This document shows positions 53,333 to 61,814 of a stretch of DNA of 64,000 bases, in pieces. Both the position numbers and the translations under genes were made by a program. The stretch spans positions 1 to 64,000 of the forward strand of contig NZ_JAVRHQ010000013.1 in NCBI RefSeq assembly GCF_031846485.1, in the 5' to 3' direction. The notes below the pieces were generated by a model that worked only from the letters and a program-made list of their open reading frames with translations, was not told the DNA's origin and did no database searches. Source of the DNA: Autumnicola tepida. Lineage in GTDB: Bacteria > Bacteroidota > Bacteroidia > Flavobacteriales > Flavobacteriaceae. Every line of letters begins with the position of its first letter. The first letter of the stretch is position 1.

Positions 53333-54771
53333 GAAAGAACCTTCCACGAATATTGATAAAAGGAGGAGTGCTTTCTCCCGCAGAATTAAAGCAAATTGCA
53401 GATGCTGCAGAAAAGGCAGGTTTAAAAACCATTTCTTTCGGCTCCCGGCAGGACATTCTTTTTCCGGAACATTTAAACGAAGAGGAATTGAGCAGGTTTG
53501 AAAATCTGCGTATTGTTAAATCGCTGGCAGAGCCTATAGAAAACATCGTTTCCTCGTATGTTTCAACAGATATTTTCCCAACCACCTCATGGATTACCGG
53601 CGACCGTTACCTTTATATCCTGGAACAGATAAGGTACGAGCCTTCCCTGAAGATAAATATTACCGAACCCAAGCAGCGGCTTGTACCACTTTTTACCGGA
53701 CACCTGAATTTTATTGCTTCAGAACATGAAGATTACTGGTACTTATATGTAAGGTTGCCCAATTGGGACAAAGCCGAAATGTATCCCGCCTTAATCTATA
53801 GCTGGGATATAGGTAAAACCGGGCAGGCTATAGAAAATATCCTTCAGGAGGAACCCCAGGATGTAGAAATGATCTTTGACCTGGTAAGCGATGCCGTAGA
53901 GACAGAAAACCGCACTGTTGATAAACCTTTGCAGGTACCTTTTTATCCTTTTCCTTATTACGAGGGGATGAACCGCACAATTACCGGCAAATACTGGCTG
54001 GGGCTATATTGGAGAAACAATAAATATGACCTGGAATTCTTAAAAGCGATGTGCGACCTTTGCGCCGAATCCAAAATTGGCCGGATTTGTATCACTCCCT
54101 GGAAATCTTTTATAGTGAAAGGAATTCCTGCAGAATCCAAACTTCAGTGGGAAAAGCTGCTTGGTAAATTTGGGATAAATGTAAGGCATTCTATGCTGGA
54201 ACTTAACTGGCATTTGCCTGTGGATAACGAAGAGGCCCTGAAACTTAAGAAATACCTGGTCGCCAATTTTGACCAGAACGACATAAGCACTTACGGCCTA
54301 ACCTTCGGAATTGCCAATTACACCCGCCGGGTTTATTATTTTACGTCTGTGGTTATAGAAAAAAATGCCACTCCCGGGCACCTGAGCAAATTTGAAATTC
54401 GTGATACTTACAATTTGCTTTACGCTAAAAACTTTGATCCTAATACCCGGGAATATATCACCCATGTTCAGGATGTGGACCAGGTAGAACTGCCCCGTTT
54501 GTTGATGGAACTTAGCCAGATGTATTTTGAACAACTGGGTAATAAAAAAGAAGAGGAAACAACTGAAAATCGCCGTAAAGAAATTGTGGAAACCCAGGTT
54601 TATCAATGCCGCGAATGTTTTACGGTATATGATGAAACTTATGGGGATGAAACACAGGAAATTCCACCCGGAGTTGCTTTTAAGGATTTAGCTGAAGAGT
54701 ATACTTGTGCGGTTTGTGATGCCCCAAAGTCCCATTTTATCAGCAAAACTTTTACCAGGCAGGTAGACTAA
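53329..54771 (+). CDS. siroheme-reductase-like protein without cluster cysteines, fused to rubredoxin
   Basis: A 480-residue cytoplasmic protein translationally coupled to the nitrate reductase gene (ATGA overlap). Two segments, LSPAELKQIADAAEKAGLKT (15-34, then SFGSRQDILF) and LEFLKAMCDLCAESKIGRIC (235-254, then ITPWKSFIVKGI), look like the paired ferredoxin-like half-domains of nitrite/sulfite reductases. The siroheme-cluster motifs (C-x5-C and C-x3-C) are absent; only C242, C245, C254 are nearby. After an acidic linker, residues 425-480 form a rubredoxin with C427-x2-C430 and C460-x2-C463. It is probably an electron-transfer or assembly partner of nitrate reduction rather than a nitrite reductase. 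Its function is inferred from context only. Confidence 0.8.
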   Translation: MRKNLPRILIKGGVLSPAELKQIADAAEKAGLKTISFGSRQDILFPEHLNEEELSRFENLRIVKSLAEPIENIVSSYVSTDIFPTTSWITGDRYLYILEQIRYEPSLKINITEPKQRLVPLFTGHLNFIASEHEDYWYLYVRLPNWDKAEMYPALIYSWDIGKTGQAIENILQEEPQDVEMIFDLVSDAVETENRTVDKPLQVPFYPFPYYEGMNRTITGKYWLGLYWRNNKYDLEFLKAMCDLCAESKIGRICITPWKSFIVKGIPAESKLQWEKLLGKFGINVRHSMLELNWHLPVDNEEALKLKKYLVANFDQNDISTYGLTFGIANYTRRVYYFTSVVIEKNATPGHLSKFEIRDTYNLLYAKNFDPNTREYITHVQDVDQVELPRLLMELSQMYFEQLGNKKEEETTENRRKEIVETQVYQCRECFTVYDETYGDETQEIPPGVAFKDLAEEYTCAVCDAPKSHFISKTFTRQVD

Positions 54772-54948
54772 TTTTACTATAACTGAAGGTTTTGTAATTT
54801 GTGCTGAAGGAAGGAATTTAAACCAGTAACTCAGGTTCCATTTTAAAAAAGAAAAAAAGAACTAACAGCTACCACTGCTGATTAGTTGATGCTTTTTCAT
54901 TTTTAATATTCATCAATCCGCTGTGAGCGTATTTGCTAGTTGCAGCAG

Positions 54949-55018
54949 ACCTCCAAGGTTTTACAAACCTTGCAGGAAAGGGAGTTTGATCCTGCAAGGT
55001 CTTTAAGACCTTGTAGGT
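54949..55018. repeat. 70-bp double-hairpin palindrome, copy 1
   Basis: Outer arms ACCTCCAAGG/CCTTGTAGGT and inner arms CCTTGCAGGA/TCCTGCAAGG nest around a short centre, so the whole 70 bases can fold as a cruciform. The second copy (55411-55480) differs in a few bases only. This type of ACCTxCAAGG...CCTTGTAGGT repeat recurs in Flavobacteriia genomes and resembles REP/MITE-like elements. The bases 55019-55192 after it show nothing else. Confidence 0.85.
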
Positions 55019-55192
55019 ATAGTCGCTGTAATATTTTTTATTATTTGGTATTTCTACCTTTAGAGACTAACAGCAATATTGGCTTTAGTCCCGGCATGTC
55101 GTAATTGAAGTTTTTAAAAGTGTATTTGAAGGGAAAGGGAATTAATTACCGCTATTCAAGATAATGCTATTTGCCAAGGTTATTTTATTTAC

Positions 55193-55380
55193 AAAATTCC
55201 CCGGCGGCTTGAACCTCGGGTCCCGCTTAACCTCTCGCTGGGGAGAGGTCGGAATTGCTTTTCGCAGTTCCGGATGAGGGATAATACAAAATTTCGGTTT
55301 TTTGCCCGAGGCCAAAATGAAACGGGCGAAATACATCTACGGTTTGCCTCGGGGATAGTCGGTTTAATAAATTTTTTATT
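55193..55380 (+). repeat. dispersed ~190-bp intergenic repeat, copy B
   Basis: Direct-orientation copy of 47924-48114, about three-quarters identical by eye and the same length within 3 bases. It lies after the rubredoxin-fused gene. Together the two copies flank the transporter, nitrate reductase and rubredoxin-fused genes. A 64-codon ORF here begins MRDNTKFRF, parallel to MRGNTKFRL in copy A. Confidence 0.85.
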
Positions 55381-55410
55381 TTATCCTCTAGTTTTATTTT
55401 GGATTGCAGG

Positions 55411-55480
55411 ACCTACAAGGTTTTACAAACCTTGCAGGAAACTGGGTTTGATCCTGCAAGGTCTTTAAGACCTTGTAGGT
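55411..55480. repeat. 70-bp double-hairpin palindrome, copy 2
   Basis: ACCTACAAGG (55411-55420) and CCTTGTAGGT (55471-55480) are perfect outer arms; CCTTGCAGGA and TCCTGCAAGG are perfect inner arms. Exactly the same length as copy 1, 392 bases away. It lies 31 bases past the end of moaA on the minus strand and may double as that operon's terminator. Confidence 0.85.
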
Positions 55481-55511
55481 ATTAAACTTTATGCATTCTA
55501 AAGAATCAACT

Positions 55512-56525
55512 TTACCCCCCAATCGTAATCATACTCCTGTTTTTGGTATGCCTCTCAGGGTCGTTCAATTTTTCGAAATTGTCCATACCTGCGCGAACGG
55601 CTTTCTTTTTAAAGAGAGAATTGGAGATTAATTCCTCCAGGTTTTGCCCTTCCCGAAGCGCGCCCAACACATCTGTTTCGTGGTTGGAAAAAAGACAGTT
55701 TTTAATCTTACCATTTGCGGTGAGTCTTATACGGTTACAACCATCACAAAAAGGATTACTAACCGAACTTATAATTCCAAATCTGCCCTCAAAACCTTCA
55801 ATTTTATAATTACGGGAGGTAAAATTTTGTTCGTCCTCCAGTTTTTGTAAATATTTACTTCCGAAGAAATTTTCCACCTGCTCCAGAATTTCCTTTTCGG
55901 TTACCAGTTTAGACCTGTTCCAGCGGTTACCGTCAAATGGCATAAATTCGATAAATCGTACAGTGATTGGCAGGTTCTTGGTGAACAGCACAAAATCCAC
56001 AATTTCATCTTTATTAAAATCCTGCATCAAAACCGCGTTGATTTTCACATTAAAACCTTCCTTTATAAGCAGCTGAATATTATCATAGGCTTTTTTAAAC
56101 TGGTCCCGCCGGGTAATCATCTTAAACTTTTCCGGAAGCAGCGTATCCAGGCTTACGTTTATATCATTTAATCCATACTTCTTGAAATCTTCAATAAACC
56201 TATCGGTAAGCACTGCGTTGGTGGTAATGGAAAGCTTTACCGGTAGTGTAGCAAGGTTTTTTAAAATTTCAGCAAAATCTTTTCTTACCAAAGGTTCCCC
56301 GCCGGTAAGACGTATTTTATCCACTCCCTGGGCCACAAATGTCTTTGCAATTTCAAAAATCTCTTCAGCCGTCATTAACTGACTTTTTGGAGTGAGCGGA
56401 ACGCCATCAGCCGGCATACAATAGGCGCACCTTAAATTGCATTTTTCGATAAGCGAAATGCGCAGGTAATTATGTTCCCGTCCAAATGAATCCTGTAATA
56501 TCTTCGTCGTCTTAGTCATTATCAT
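55512..56525 (-). CDS. moaA: GTP 3',8-cyclase
   Basis: The 337-residue radical-SAM enzyme begins molybdopterin synthesis by converting GTP to the 3',8-cyclo intermediate. The N-terminal [4Fe-4S] motif C-N-L-R-C-A-Y-C binds SAM. The C-terminal cluster is formed by CDGC...C (in NPFCDGCNRIRLTANGKIKNC), and the protein ends in the essential Gly-Gly (TIGG). The upstream MoaCB reading frame overlaps its start by 14 bases. Last gene of the cofactor operon. M3 is an alternative start. Confidence 0.94.
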   Translation of the reverse strand: MIMTKTTKILQDSFGREHNYLRISLIEKCNLRCAYCMPADGVPLTPKSQLMTAEEIFEIAKTFVAQGVDKIRLTGGEPLVRKDFAEILKNLATLPVKLSITTNAVLTDRFIEDFKKYGLNDINVSLDTLLPEKFKMITRRDQFKKAYDNIQLLIKEGFNVKINAVLMQDFNKDEIVDFVLFTKNLPITVRFIEFMPFDGNRWNRSKLVTEKEILEQVENFFGSKYLQKLEDEQNFTSRNYKIEGFEGRFGIISSVSNPFCDGCNRIRLTANGKIKNCLFSNHETDVLGALREGQNLEELISNSLFKKKAVRAGMDNFEKLNDPERHTKNRSMITIGG

Positions 56526-57426
56526 CGTGTTTTGCCCCCCTTAAAATTTTAAAGATATGCAGTAAATGAGGAAATACAGCATCCATAGATTCGCTGGCTC
56601 CTTTAGTGGATCCCGGCAATGCCAACAGCAGCGTATTGCCTATAGTGCCCGCCACACTTCGGGAGAGCATCGCGTAGGGCATCCTTTCCTGCCCATAACT
56701 TCTAATTGCCTCTTCAATTCCCGGAATTCTCCTTTCCAGGATAGGTTCCAGGGCTTCCGGGGTTACATCCCGAAAGGATAATCCTGTTCCTCCTGTAAAG
56801 ATTACAAGGTTACAACTTTCAGCATATTCCAAGGCTTTATTCCTTATTATTTCAAGCTCATCCGGAATTATTTCGTAGGAATGTATAGTTACATCGCTTT
56901 TCTTCAGTTTTTCAATAATTGCCTTCCCGGCACGGTCTTCTTTTTTTCCTTCAGAAATAGAATCGGAACAAACAATAACGCTGGCCTTCAGGTTTCTACT
57001 CTGATTGCCAAAACTGCTTTTTCCGCCTTTTTTCTCCACCAGCCGGATATTCTGAATTTCGATCTTTTTGTCGATAGGTTTCAGCATATCATACATGGTA
57101 AGCGCAACAACCGAGGCGCCGTGCATGGCTTCCACTTCAACTCCTGTTTTATAAACGGTTTTTACGGTAAAAATAATCCTGATCTTTAGATCTTCAATTT
57201 CATAGTTAACCAAAGTAAATTCCACGGGCAAAGGATGGCAATCGGGAATGGTATTGTGAGTATTTTTTACAGCAAAAAGGCCGGCGGTTTTTGCCATTTC
57301 CAACACATCGCCTTTAGGTACGGTTTTATTTTTAATGGCATCGATGGTTTCCTGTTTGCTTACCTGTACAAAAGCTTCGGCAACTGCCGTGCGCAGCGTT
57401 TTAATTTTGTGGGTAATGTCTACCAT
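56512..57426 (-). CDS. moaCB: bifunctional MoaC-MoaB molybdopterin protein
   Basis: A 304-residue fusion. Residues 1-150 are MoaC, which makes cyclic pyranopterin monophosphate: VPKGDVLEMAKTAGL, KNTHNTIPDCHPL, EVEAMHGASVVALTMYDM with its catalytic Lys and His residues. Residues ~150-300 are MoaB/MogA-like, which adenylylates molybdopterin: SVIVCSDSISEGKKEDRAG and FTGGTGLSFRDVTPEALEP. Such fusions are frequent in Bacteroidota. The start lies directly against the moaE stop. Confidence 0.92.
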   Translation of the reverse strand: MVDITHKIKTLRTAVAEAFVQVSKQETIDAIKNKTVPKGDVLEMAKTAGLFAVKNTHNTIPDCHPLPVEFTLVNYEIEDLKIRIIFTVKTVYKTGVEVEAMHGASVVALTMYDMLKPIDKKIEIQNIRLVEKKGGKSSFGNQSRNLKASVIVCSDSISEGKKEDRAGKAIIEKLKKSDVTIHSYEIIPDELEIIRNKALEYAESCNLVIFTGGTGLSFRDVTPEALEPILERRIPGIEEAIRSYGQERMPYAMLSRSVAGTIGNTLLLALPGSTKGASESMDAVFPHLLHIFKILRGAKHDDND

Positions 57427-57867
57427 TTAATGCGTGTTAACCTTCCATTGGTGTTCTTCATTTTCAAAAATCTCTTTCCCAAAAATGGGCACTTCCTCCT
57501 TTACTAAATTCACCAGTTCTTCTGTGGCGGCATATACCTGTTTGCGCCTTTTTGAAGAAATAAATACAAAAAAGCAAATTTCGCCTGCTTTAATGGTTCC
57601 CAGGCTGTGGTAAATATGCATACAGGTAAGCTCGTATTTTTCGAAGGCTTTTTCCCTGATTTCTTCCAGTTTTTTCTCGGCCATTTCGTGGTAAGTGGTA
57701 TATTCTATAGCGGTAACTTTATTTCCTTCCACTTCATCTGCCCGTACCTGGCCCAGGAAAATATTATGTGCGCCTATATTGGTTTTAGTCTGATGTTTGG
57801 CAATGGATTCCGCAATAAAATCTGCGGAAATTGCCCCGTCAATAAACACGTTCTTCTTTTTCTTCAT
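57427..57867 (-). CDS. moaE: molybdopterin synthase catalytic subunit
   Basis: The 146-residue large subunit of molybdopterin synthase transfers sulfur from thiocarboxylated MoaD to the precursor. Conserved segments: GAHNIFLGQVRADEV, IEYTTYHEMAEKKL, HIYHSLGTIKAGEICFFVFISSKRRKQVYAATEELVN and the catalytic Lys region KEEVPIFGKEIF near the C-terminus. Its start overlaps the end of the moeB-rhodanese gene by 29 bases. Confidence 0.93.
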   Translation of the reverse strand: MKKKKNVFIDGAISADFIAESIAKHQTKTNIGAHNIFLGQVRADEVEGNKVTAIEYTTYHEMAEKKLEEIREKAFEKYELTCMHIYHSLGTIKAGEICFFVFISSKRRKQVYAATEELVNLVKEEVPIFGKEIFENEEHQWKVNTH

Positions 57868-58900
57868 TCTTTATTTCTTTGTAGAAGGCATTTACGCCTC
57901 CTTTAATGCTTTTAAGGTTGCTGAAGCCTTTATTTTTTAGGATTTCCAGCGCTTTTAAACTTCTAATCCCGCTCTGGCAGAAAATTCTTATTTCATCATC
58001 TTTATTTAGCCGGTGCGCATTTTCTGCTAATTTCGAAAGCGGCAGCTGCACCAGGTTAGGCAAGTCCAGCTGGGGTTGTTCATGGGCTTCCCTCACATCC
58101 AGTAAAATTTTTGCTTCAGAAACAGCTTCCCGAAAACCGGTTTCCTGCTGAAACCTGCTTAAATGTTTCCGCTGAAAAAATTCCGCATCAATCTTAATAT
58201 TTTCGTTCTTTTTAAATCTGAAATTATGCTGACTGTTATTCAGCATGTCATAAATCAACAACTTTCCTGAAAGTACTTCGCCAGCACCTAAAATGATTTT
58301 CATCACTTCATTCGCCTGAAGCATTCCAATAAGGCCAACTGTTGTTCCCAAAACTCCTGCTTCTTCACAATTCTGCACATTCTGGTTTTCATCGTCAAAT
58401 AGACAACGATAGGTGGGGCCGCCCTTATAATTAAAAACCGAAACCTGGCCTTCAAACTTATAAACCGATGCGTAAACAAAAGGTTTTTCTTTAAGTACGC
58501 AGGCATCATTAATAAGGTACCGCACCGGTAAAGCATCCGTAGCGTCAACTATAAGATCGTAGTCAGCTATAATTTCCAAGGCATTTTTTGCAGTAAGAAA
58601 TTCATCGAAAACTGCAATTTTCACTGCTGAATTTGACTGATGTATTCGTGCGGCGGCTTCTTTTACTTTATAATTTCCTACAGCTTCTTCGGAATAAAGC
58701 ACCTGCCTGGGAAGGTTACTCTCTTCAACTTTGTCCCCGTCAATAACCCCGATTGTTCCAATTCCGCCGGAAGCAAGATAGGGGAGTACAGCACAACCAA
58801 GTCCGCCCGCGCCCACTACCAGTACTTTGGCATCTTTTAATTTTTGCTGTCCTGTAAGTCCTATTTCTTTCAGGTTTGTCTGTTTGGAATATCTTTCCAT
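57839..58900 (-). CDS. moeB: molybdopterin-synthase adenylyltransferase fused to rhodanese (MoeB-like)
   Basis: A 353-residue protein activates MoaD by adenylating its C-terminal glycine and supplies sulfur through the rhodanese domain. E1-like N-terminal domain: VVGAGGLGCAVLPYLA nucleotide loop, conserved Asp of DATDALPVRYLIND, and Cys of NCEEAGVLGTTVG. The C-terminal rhodanese (~260-350) has the active-site Cys in FCQSGIRS. The usual zinc CxxC before this (PCYRC) reads PTYRC, so the first ligand is lost. The start at 58900, just after the moaD stop, is preferred to an ATG 42 bases upstream that overlaps moaD. Confidence 0.9.
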   Translation of the reverse strand: MERYSKQTNLKEIGLTGQQKLKDAKVLVVGAGGLGCAVLPYLASGGIGTIGVIDGDKVEESNLPRQVLYSEEAVGNYKVKEAAARIHQSNSAVKIAVFDEFLTAKNALEIIADYDLIVDATDALPVRYLINDACVLKEKPFVYASVYKFEGQVSVFNYKGGPTYRCLFDDENQNVQNCEEAGVLGTTVGLIGMLQANEVMKIILGAGEVLSGKLLIYDMLNNSQHNFRFKKNENIKIDAEFFQRKHLSRFQQETGFREAVSEAKILLDVREAHEQPQLDLPNLVQLPLSKLAENAHRLNKDDEIRIFCQSGIRSLKALEILKNKGFSNLKSIKGGVNAFYKEIKNEEKEERVY

Positions 58901-58901
58901 A

Positions 58902-59138
58902 TTAACCTCCTGCAAATGGCGGTAAAACCGCCAGTTCATCATTTTTCTTTACCTGGACTCCTTCAGTAGAATTAATTATTTCCTGGTTAAGGGCAAGTTT
59001 AACGGGAATGTTTTTAAGGTTATACTTAAGGTGAAGCTCTTTAAGTACATCTTCCAGGCTGGAACTTTTAAGCTCCAGGTTTTCTGATGGCCGCTTGGTA
59101 GCTTCAGCAACAGCGCCAAAATATTTGATTGAAATCAT
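58902..59138 (-). CDS. moaD: molybdopterin synthase sulfur-carrier subunit
   Basis: A 78-residue ubiquitin-fold protein with the C-terminal Gly-Gly (LPPFAGG) that becomes a thiocarboxylate. The core MISIKYFGAVAEATKR and NDELAVLPPFAGG match MoaD. It is followed by the MoeB-like gene with 1 base between stop and start, and preceded by the siroheme gene by 24 bases. Confidence 0.9.
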   Translation of the reverse strand: MISIKYFGAVAEATKRPSENLELKSSSLEDVLKELHLKYNLKNIPVKLALNQEIINSTEGVQVKKNDELAVLPPFAGG

Positions 59139-59162
59139 TCTTTTTCTTTTTCAGGTTTTAAT

Positions 59163-59963
59163 TTACGCAGAAATCGTGGCAATATCCAAGTTCTGATAAA
59201 TAAATTCATCTTCCAAAAATGTTGCCGGATTTCCTGCCACCGTATTTACAACTTCACCAATAACAATAATAGCGGGTGAGGATATTTTTTGTTGTGCCAG
59301 CTTTTCCGCAATATTCGAAATATTGCCTGTAATGCTACGCTGATCTTTTCTTGTACCATTCTGAATAATGGCCACTGCAGTATTGCCTTTTCCATTTCTG
59401 CGGAAAACTTCAGCTATTTCAGCAAGTTTTTTAATTCCCATTAAAATGATTACCGTGGCATTGGATTTGGCGGCAAGTTTTACATCTTCAGATAACTGAT
59501 GATTTGAAGTAGTTCCTGTAATTACCCAAAAACTTTCCGCAACCTTACGATGAGTCACGGGAATTCCAAGACTTGCAGGGACAGAAAGTGCCGAGGATAT
59601 CCCCGGCATCACTTCAGAAGGAATGCCCGCTTTAGAAAGGTAATTCATTTCTTCGCGGCCACGGCCAAAAACAAAAGGATCGCCGCCTTTTAGCCTTACC
59701 ACATTTCCATAACGCTGGGCATAAGCCACTAAAAGTTCATTTATTTGCTCCTGCATATAAGCATGGCAGCCTTTGCGCTTTCCTACAAACAATTTTACCG
59801 CATGCGGCGCATGTTCAAGAATTTCTTCATTTACCAGCGCATCATAAAGAACGGCTTTGGCATTATTTAGAGCTTTGACTGCTTTTAAAGTTAATAATTC
59901 AGGATCGCCGGGACCTGCGCCTACAAGTGTCACTTTTGGATTTATGTTAGAGGGAATCTTCAT
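59163..59963 (-). CDS. cobA: uroporphyrinogen-III C-methyltransferase
   Basis: The 266-residue enzyme adds two methyl groups from SAM to make precorrin-2, the siroheme precursor needed by NirB. Motifs VGAGPGDPELLTLKAVK, VRLKGGDPFVFGRGREE, MPGISSALSVPASLGIPVTHR and the Leu-Met-Gly-x-K of ILMGIKKL are intact. The protein is single-domain and lacks the CysG dehydrogenase/ferrochelatase part, which must be encoded elsewhere. Its location in the cofactor operon links siroheme and molybdenum supply to nitrate assimilation. It overlaps mobA by 17 bases. Confidence 0.93.
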   Translation of the reverse strand: MKIPSNINPKVTLVGAGPGDPELLTLKAVKALNNAKAVLYDALVNEEILEHAPHAVKLFVGKRKGCHAYMQEQINELLVAYAQRYGNVVRLKGGDPFVFGRGREEMNYLSKAGIPSEVMPGISSALSVPASLGIPVTHRKVAESFWVITGTTSNHQLSEDVKLAAKSNATVIILMGIKKLAEIAEVFRRNGKGNTAVAIIQNGTRKDQRSITGNISNIAEKLAQQKISSPAIIVIGEVVNTVAGNPATFLEDEFIYQNLDIATISA

Positions 59964-60540
59964 GTTGTGTATTTATTAAATGTTCTAATTCTTCTTTTGT
60001 ATTCACATTATTCAAAAATCTCTTTTGAGAAGCAGGCATCTCAACCCGCTTAAAATCAACTTTTTCCAATATCTTCATTAAGCGCAGGTTTCCTTTTTTA
60101 ATTGCTTCAGAAAAAACCGGAAGGCATTTTTGATGATATAGTCCGGCAAGAGGATAATCTCTTCCGGCTTCATTTAAAAACGATACTGATGCCTGTGGAT
60201 CTGCATTTGTGATTAGATATTCTATAATCCAGGGCAAAATTCCTGGCATATCGCAGCTCAGGAAAAGATTCCAATCAGAGGTATTTGTTTTTAACGCGGT
60301 AAAAATTGCGCCGGCAGGGCCTTTTTCCTCAATGTCATCTTTCAGTAAAGGATATGGGAATTGCTCATAATCCTTATTTCCTGTAACCAGTTTAATATTG
60401 CTGGTAAATGGTTCAATAGCCTTTATGCTCCATTCTATAAAACTGTTTCCTTTATAATTAACAAAGCCTTTCTCTGTCCCCATCCTGCTGCTTTTACCGC
60501 CACAAAGCACGAAGGCGCTGATGGTATTTTTATTGATCAT
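59947..60540 (-). CDS. mobA: molybdenum cofactor guanylyltransferase
   Basis: A 197-residue transferase that attaches GMP to the molybdenum cofactor, giving the guanine-dinucleotide form used by nitrate reductases. Nucleotide-binding signature LCGGKSSRMGTEKG with R19, G21 and K24; FLSCDMPG carries the metal-binding Asp; the rest has the expected KGPAGAIFTAL motif. It suits the NasA fusion rather than the PaoC-like enzyme. Confidence 0.9.
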   Translation of the reverse strand: MINKNTISAFVLCGGKSSRMGTEKGFVNYKGNSFIEWSIKAIEPFTSNIKLVTGNKDYEQFPYPLLKDDIEEKGPAGAIFTALKTNTSDWNLFLSCDMPGILPWIIEYLITNADPQASVSFLNEAGRDYPLAGLYHQKCLPVFSEAIKKGNLRLMKILEKVDFKRVEMPASQKRFLNNVNTKEELEHLINTQHEDSL

Positions 60541-60579
60541 AATCCAATATTATTACTGTTGAAAAAGAGAATGATCTTT

Positions 60580-61755
60580 CTAATTATAATCAAGATCCAG
60601 ATATTCAATGGTTTCATTTTCTTTAACACGACTCATGTTTTCCGGAATATGAACCAGCGCATTAGCTCGTGTAAAACCTAACAAATTAGCCGAATTTTGC
60701 TCGTCTAAAATGTGAACTGCGCCCCCAGCAACCTGAGCAACCAGGAATAAGCTTTTACCAGTATTGTTCTTAAGGCTTTTATCAAGTTTTCCCCTGCCTG
60801 TGTTAAGGCCGGGTGTCCAACCTTTCTGTCTCATAAGTTCAGGTAGAACATATAGGTAAAAACATATAAGGCTGGAGGCAGGATTGCCTGGCAGGGCAAA
60901 AATCCTCTTTTCACCTTTGGTTCCAAACCATAATGGTTTTCCCGGTTTCTGATTAACTTTATAAAAAATTTCCTTTACTCCGTTAGACAGAAGTGCCTGT
61001 TGTACAAAATCATATTTCCCAACAGAAATACCTCCTGAAATCAATAATACATCGTTATTTGCTAAAGCTTCTTTTATAAGTCTGGCAGTTTCTTTGGCAT
61101 TATCTTTTGCCTGGTAAAATTTTACCTTCGGGAAATTGTTCCTTTTTAAAGCTACCTTTAGCATAAGGGAATTACTTTCATATATTTTTCCAGGCGCAAG
61201 TGGCTCATCCAGTTGTTGTAGTTCATTTCCTGTTACCATTAGCCCAATTTCAGGAGGTTTAAAAATCTTTATTTGTTTAAGACCAAGGCCGGCAAGCAGG
61301 CCTATAGAAGCCTCATTTACCTGGCTTCCTTTCTCTAAAACCTTTACCCCCTTAAGTATCTGCTCTCCTTCTTCCCGAATATTGGCTCCTTTGGCAGGCA
61401 TTTTTTTAATACGTATTCTTTCAGAAGCTTCTTCTACGTGTTCCTGGATAACAACAGTATCGGCATTTTTTGGAACCATGGCCCCGGTGAATATGCGTAC
61501 CGCTTCTCCTTCATTAAGTTGAAATTGCCTATTATCTCCGGCTTTTGACTCTCCAATAATTTTATAATTCTCTTTGTTGCTCCATTTAATTGCATAACCA
61601 TCCATGGCAGATTGCCGGAATGGAGGCATATTAAGGGGGGAATAAACATCCTTAGCCAGTACCATATCTATTCCGTCCATAAGATCGGTTTCAATGATCT
61701 TTAGGCGGGGTGTCCATTGTGCTATCAATGCCAAGGCTTCTTTTACAGGAATCAT
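60580..61755 (-). CDS. moeA: molybdopterin molybdenumtransferase
   Basis: A 391-residue protein inserts molybdate into adenylylated molybdopterin. Four-domain MoeA layout: N-terminal PFRQSAMDGYAI, FTGAMVPKNADTVVIQEHV, MVTGNEL, ISGGISVGKYDFV and FALPGNPASSLICFYLYVLP. First gene of the minus-strand cofactor operon. The downstream mobA starts 39 bases after its stop. Promoter elements lie at 61776-61783 and the shared palindrome at 61815-61830. Confidence 0.93.
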   Translation of the reverse strand: MIPVKEALALIAQWTPRLKIIETDLMDGIDMVLAKDVYSPLNMPPFRQSAMDGYAIKWSNKENYKIIGESKAGDNRQFQLNEGEAVRIFTGAMVPKNADTVVIQEHVEEASERIRIKKMPAKGANIREEGEQILKGVKVLEKGSQVNEASIGLLAGLGLKQIKIFKPPEIGLMVTGNELQQLDEPLAPGKIYESNSLMLKVALKRNNFPKVKFYQAKDNAKETARLIKEALANNDVLLISGGISVGKYDFVQQALLSNGVKEIFYKVNQKPGKPLWFGTKGEKRIFALPGNPASSLICFYLYVLPELMRQKGWTPGLNTGRGKLDKSLKNNTGKSLFLVAQVAGGAVHILDEQNSANLLGFTRANALVHIPENMSRVKENETIEYLDLDYN

Positions 61756-61775
61756 ATATACCGTCTTCTGTTTTT

Positions 61776-61783
61776 CAAATATA
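61776..61783 (-). promoter_or_regulatory. TATATTTG element of the moeA promoter
   Basis: On the minus strand these bases read TATATTTG, a perfect TAnnTTTG -7 element, 20 bases before the moeA ATG. Upstream of it the minus strand reads TAAGTA-CTAA-TACGGT (61799-61784), a degenerate version of the nitrate palindrome, but with the -7 element displaced by 3 bases relative to the other sites. Confidence 0.5.
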
Positions 61784-61814
61784 CCGTATTAGTACTTAAA
61801 TATAAAAATAAAAT

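Noticed and set aside
53329..54771. Annotation as a ferredoxin-type nitrite or sulfite reductase
   Set aside because: The siroheme/[4Fe-4S] cysteine motifs are missing and NirB already provides nitrite reduction.
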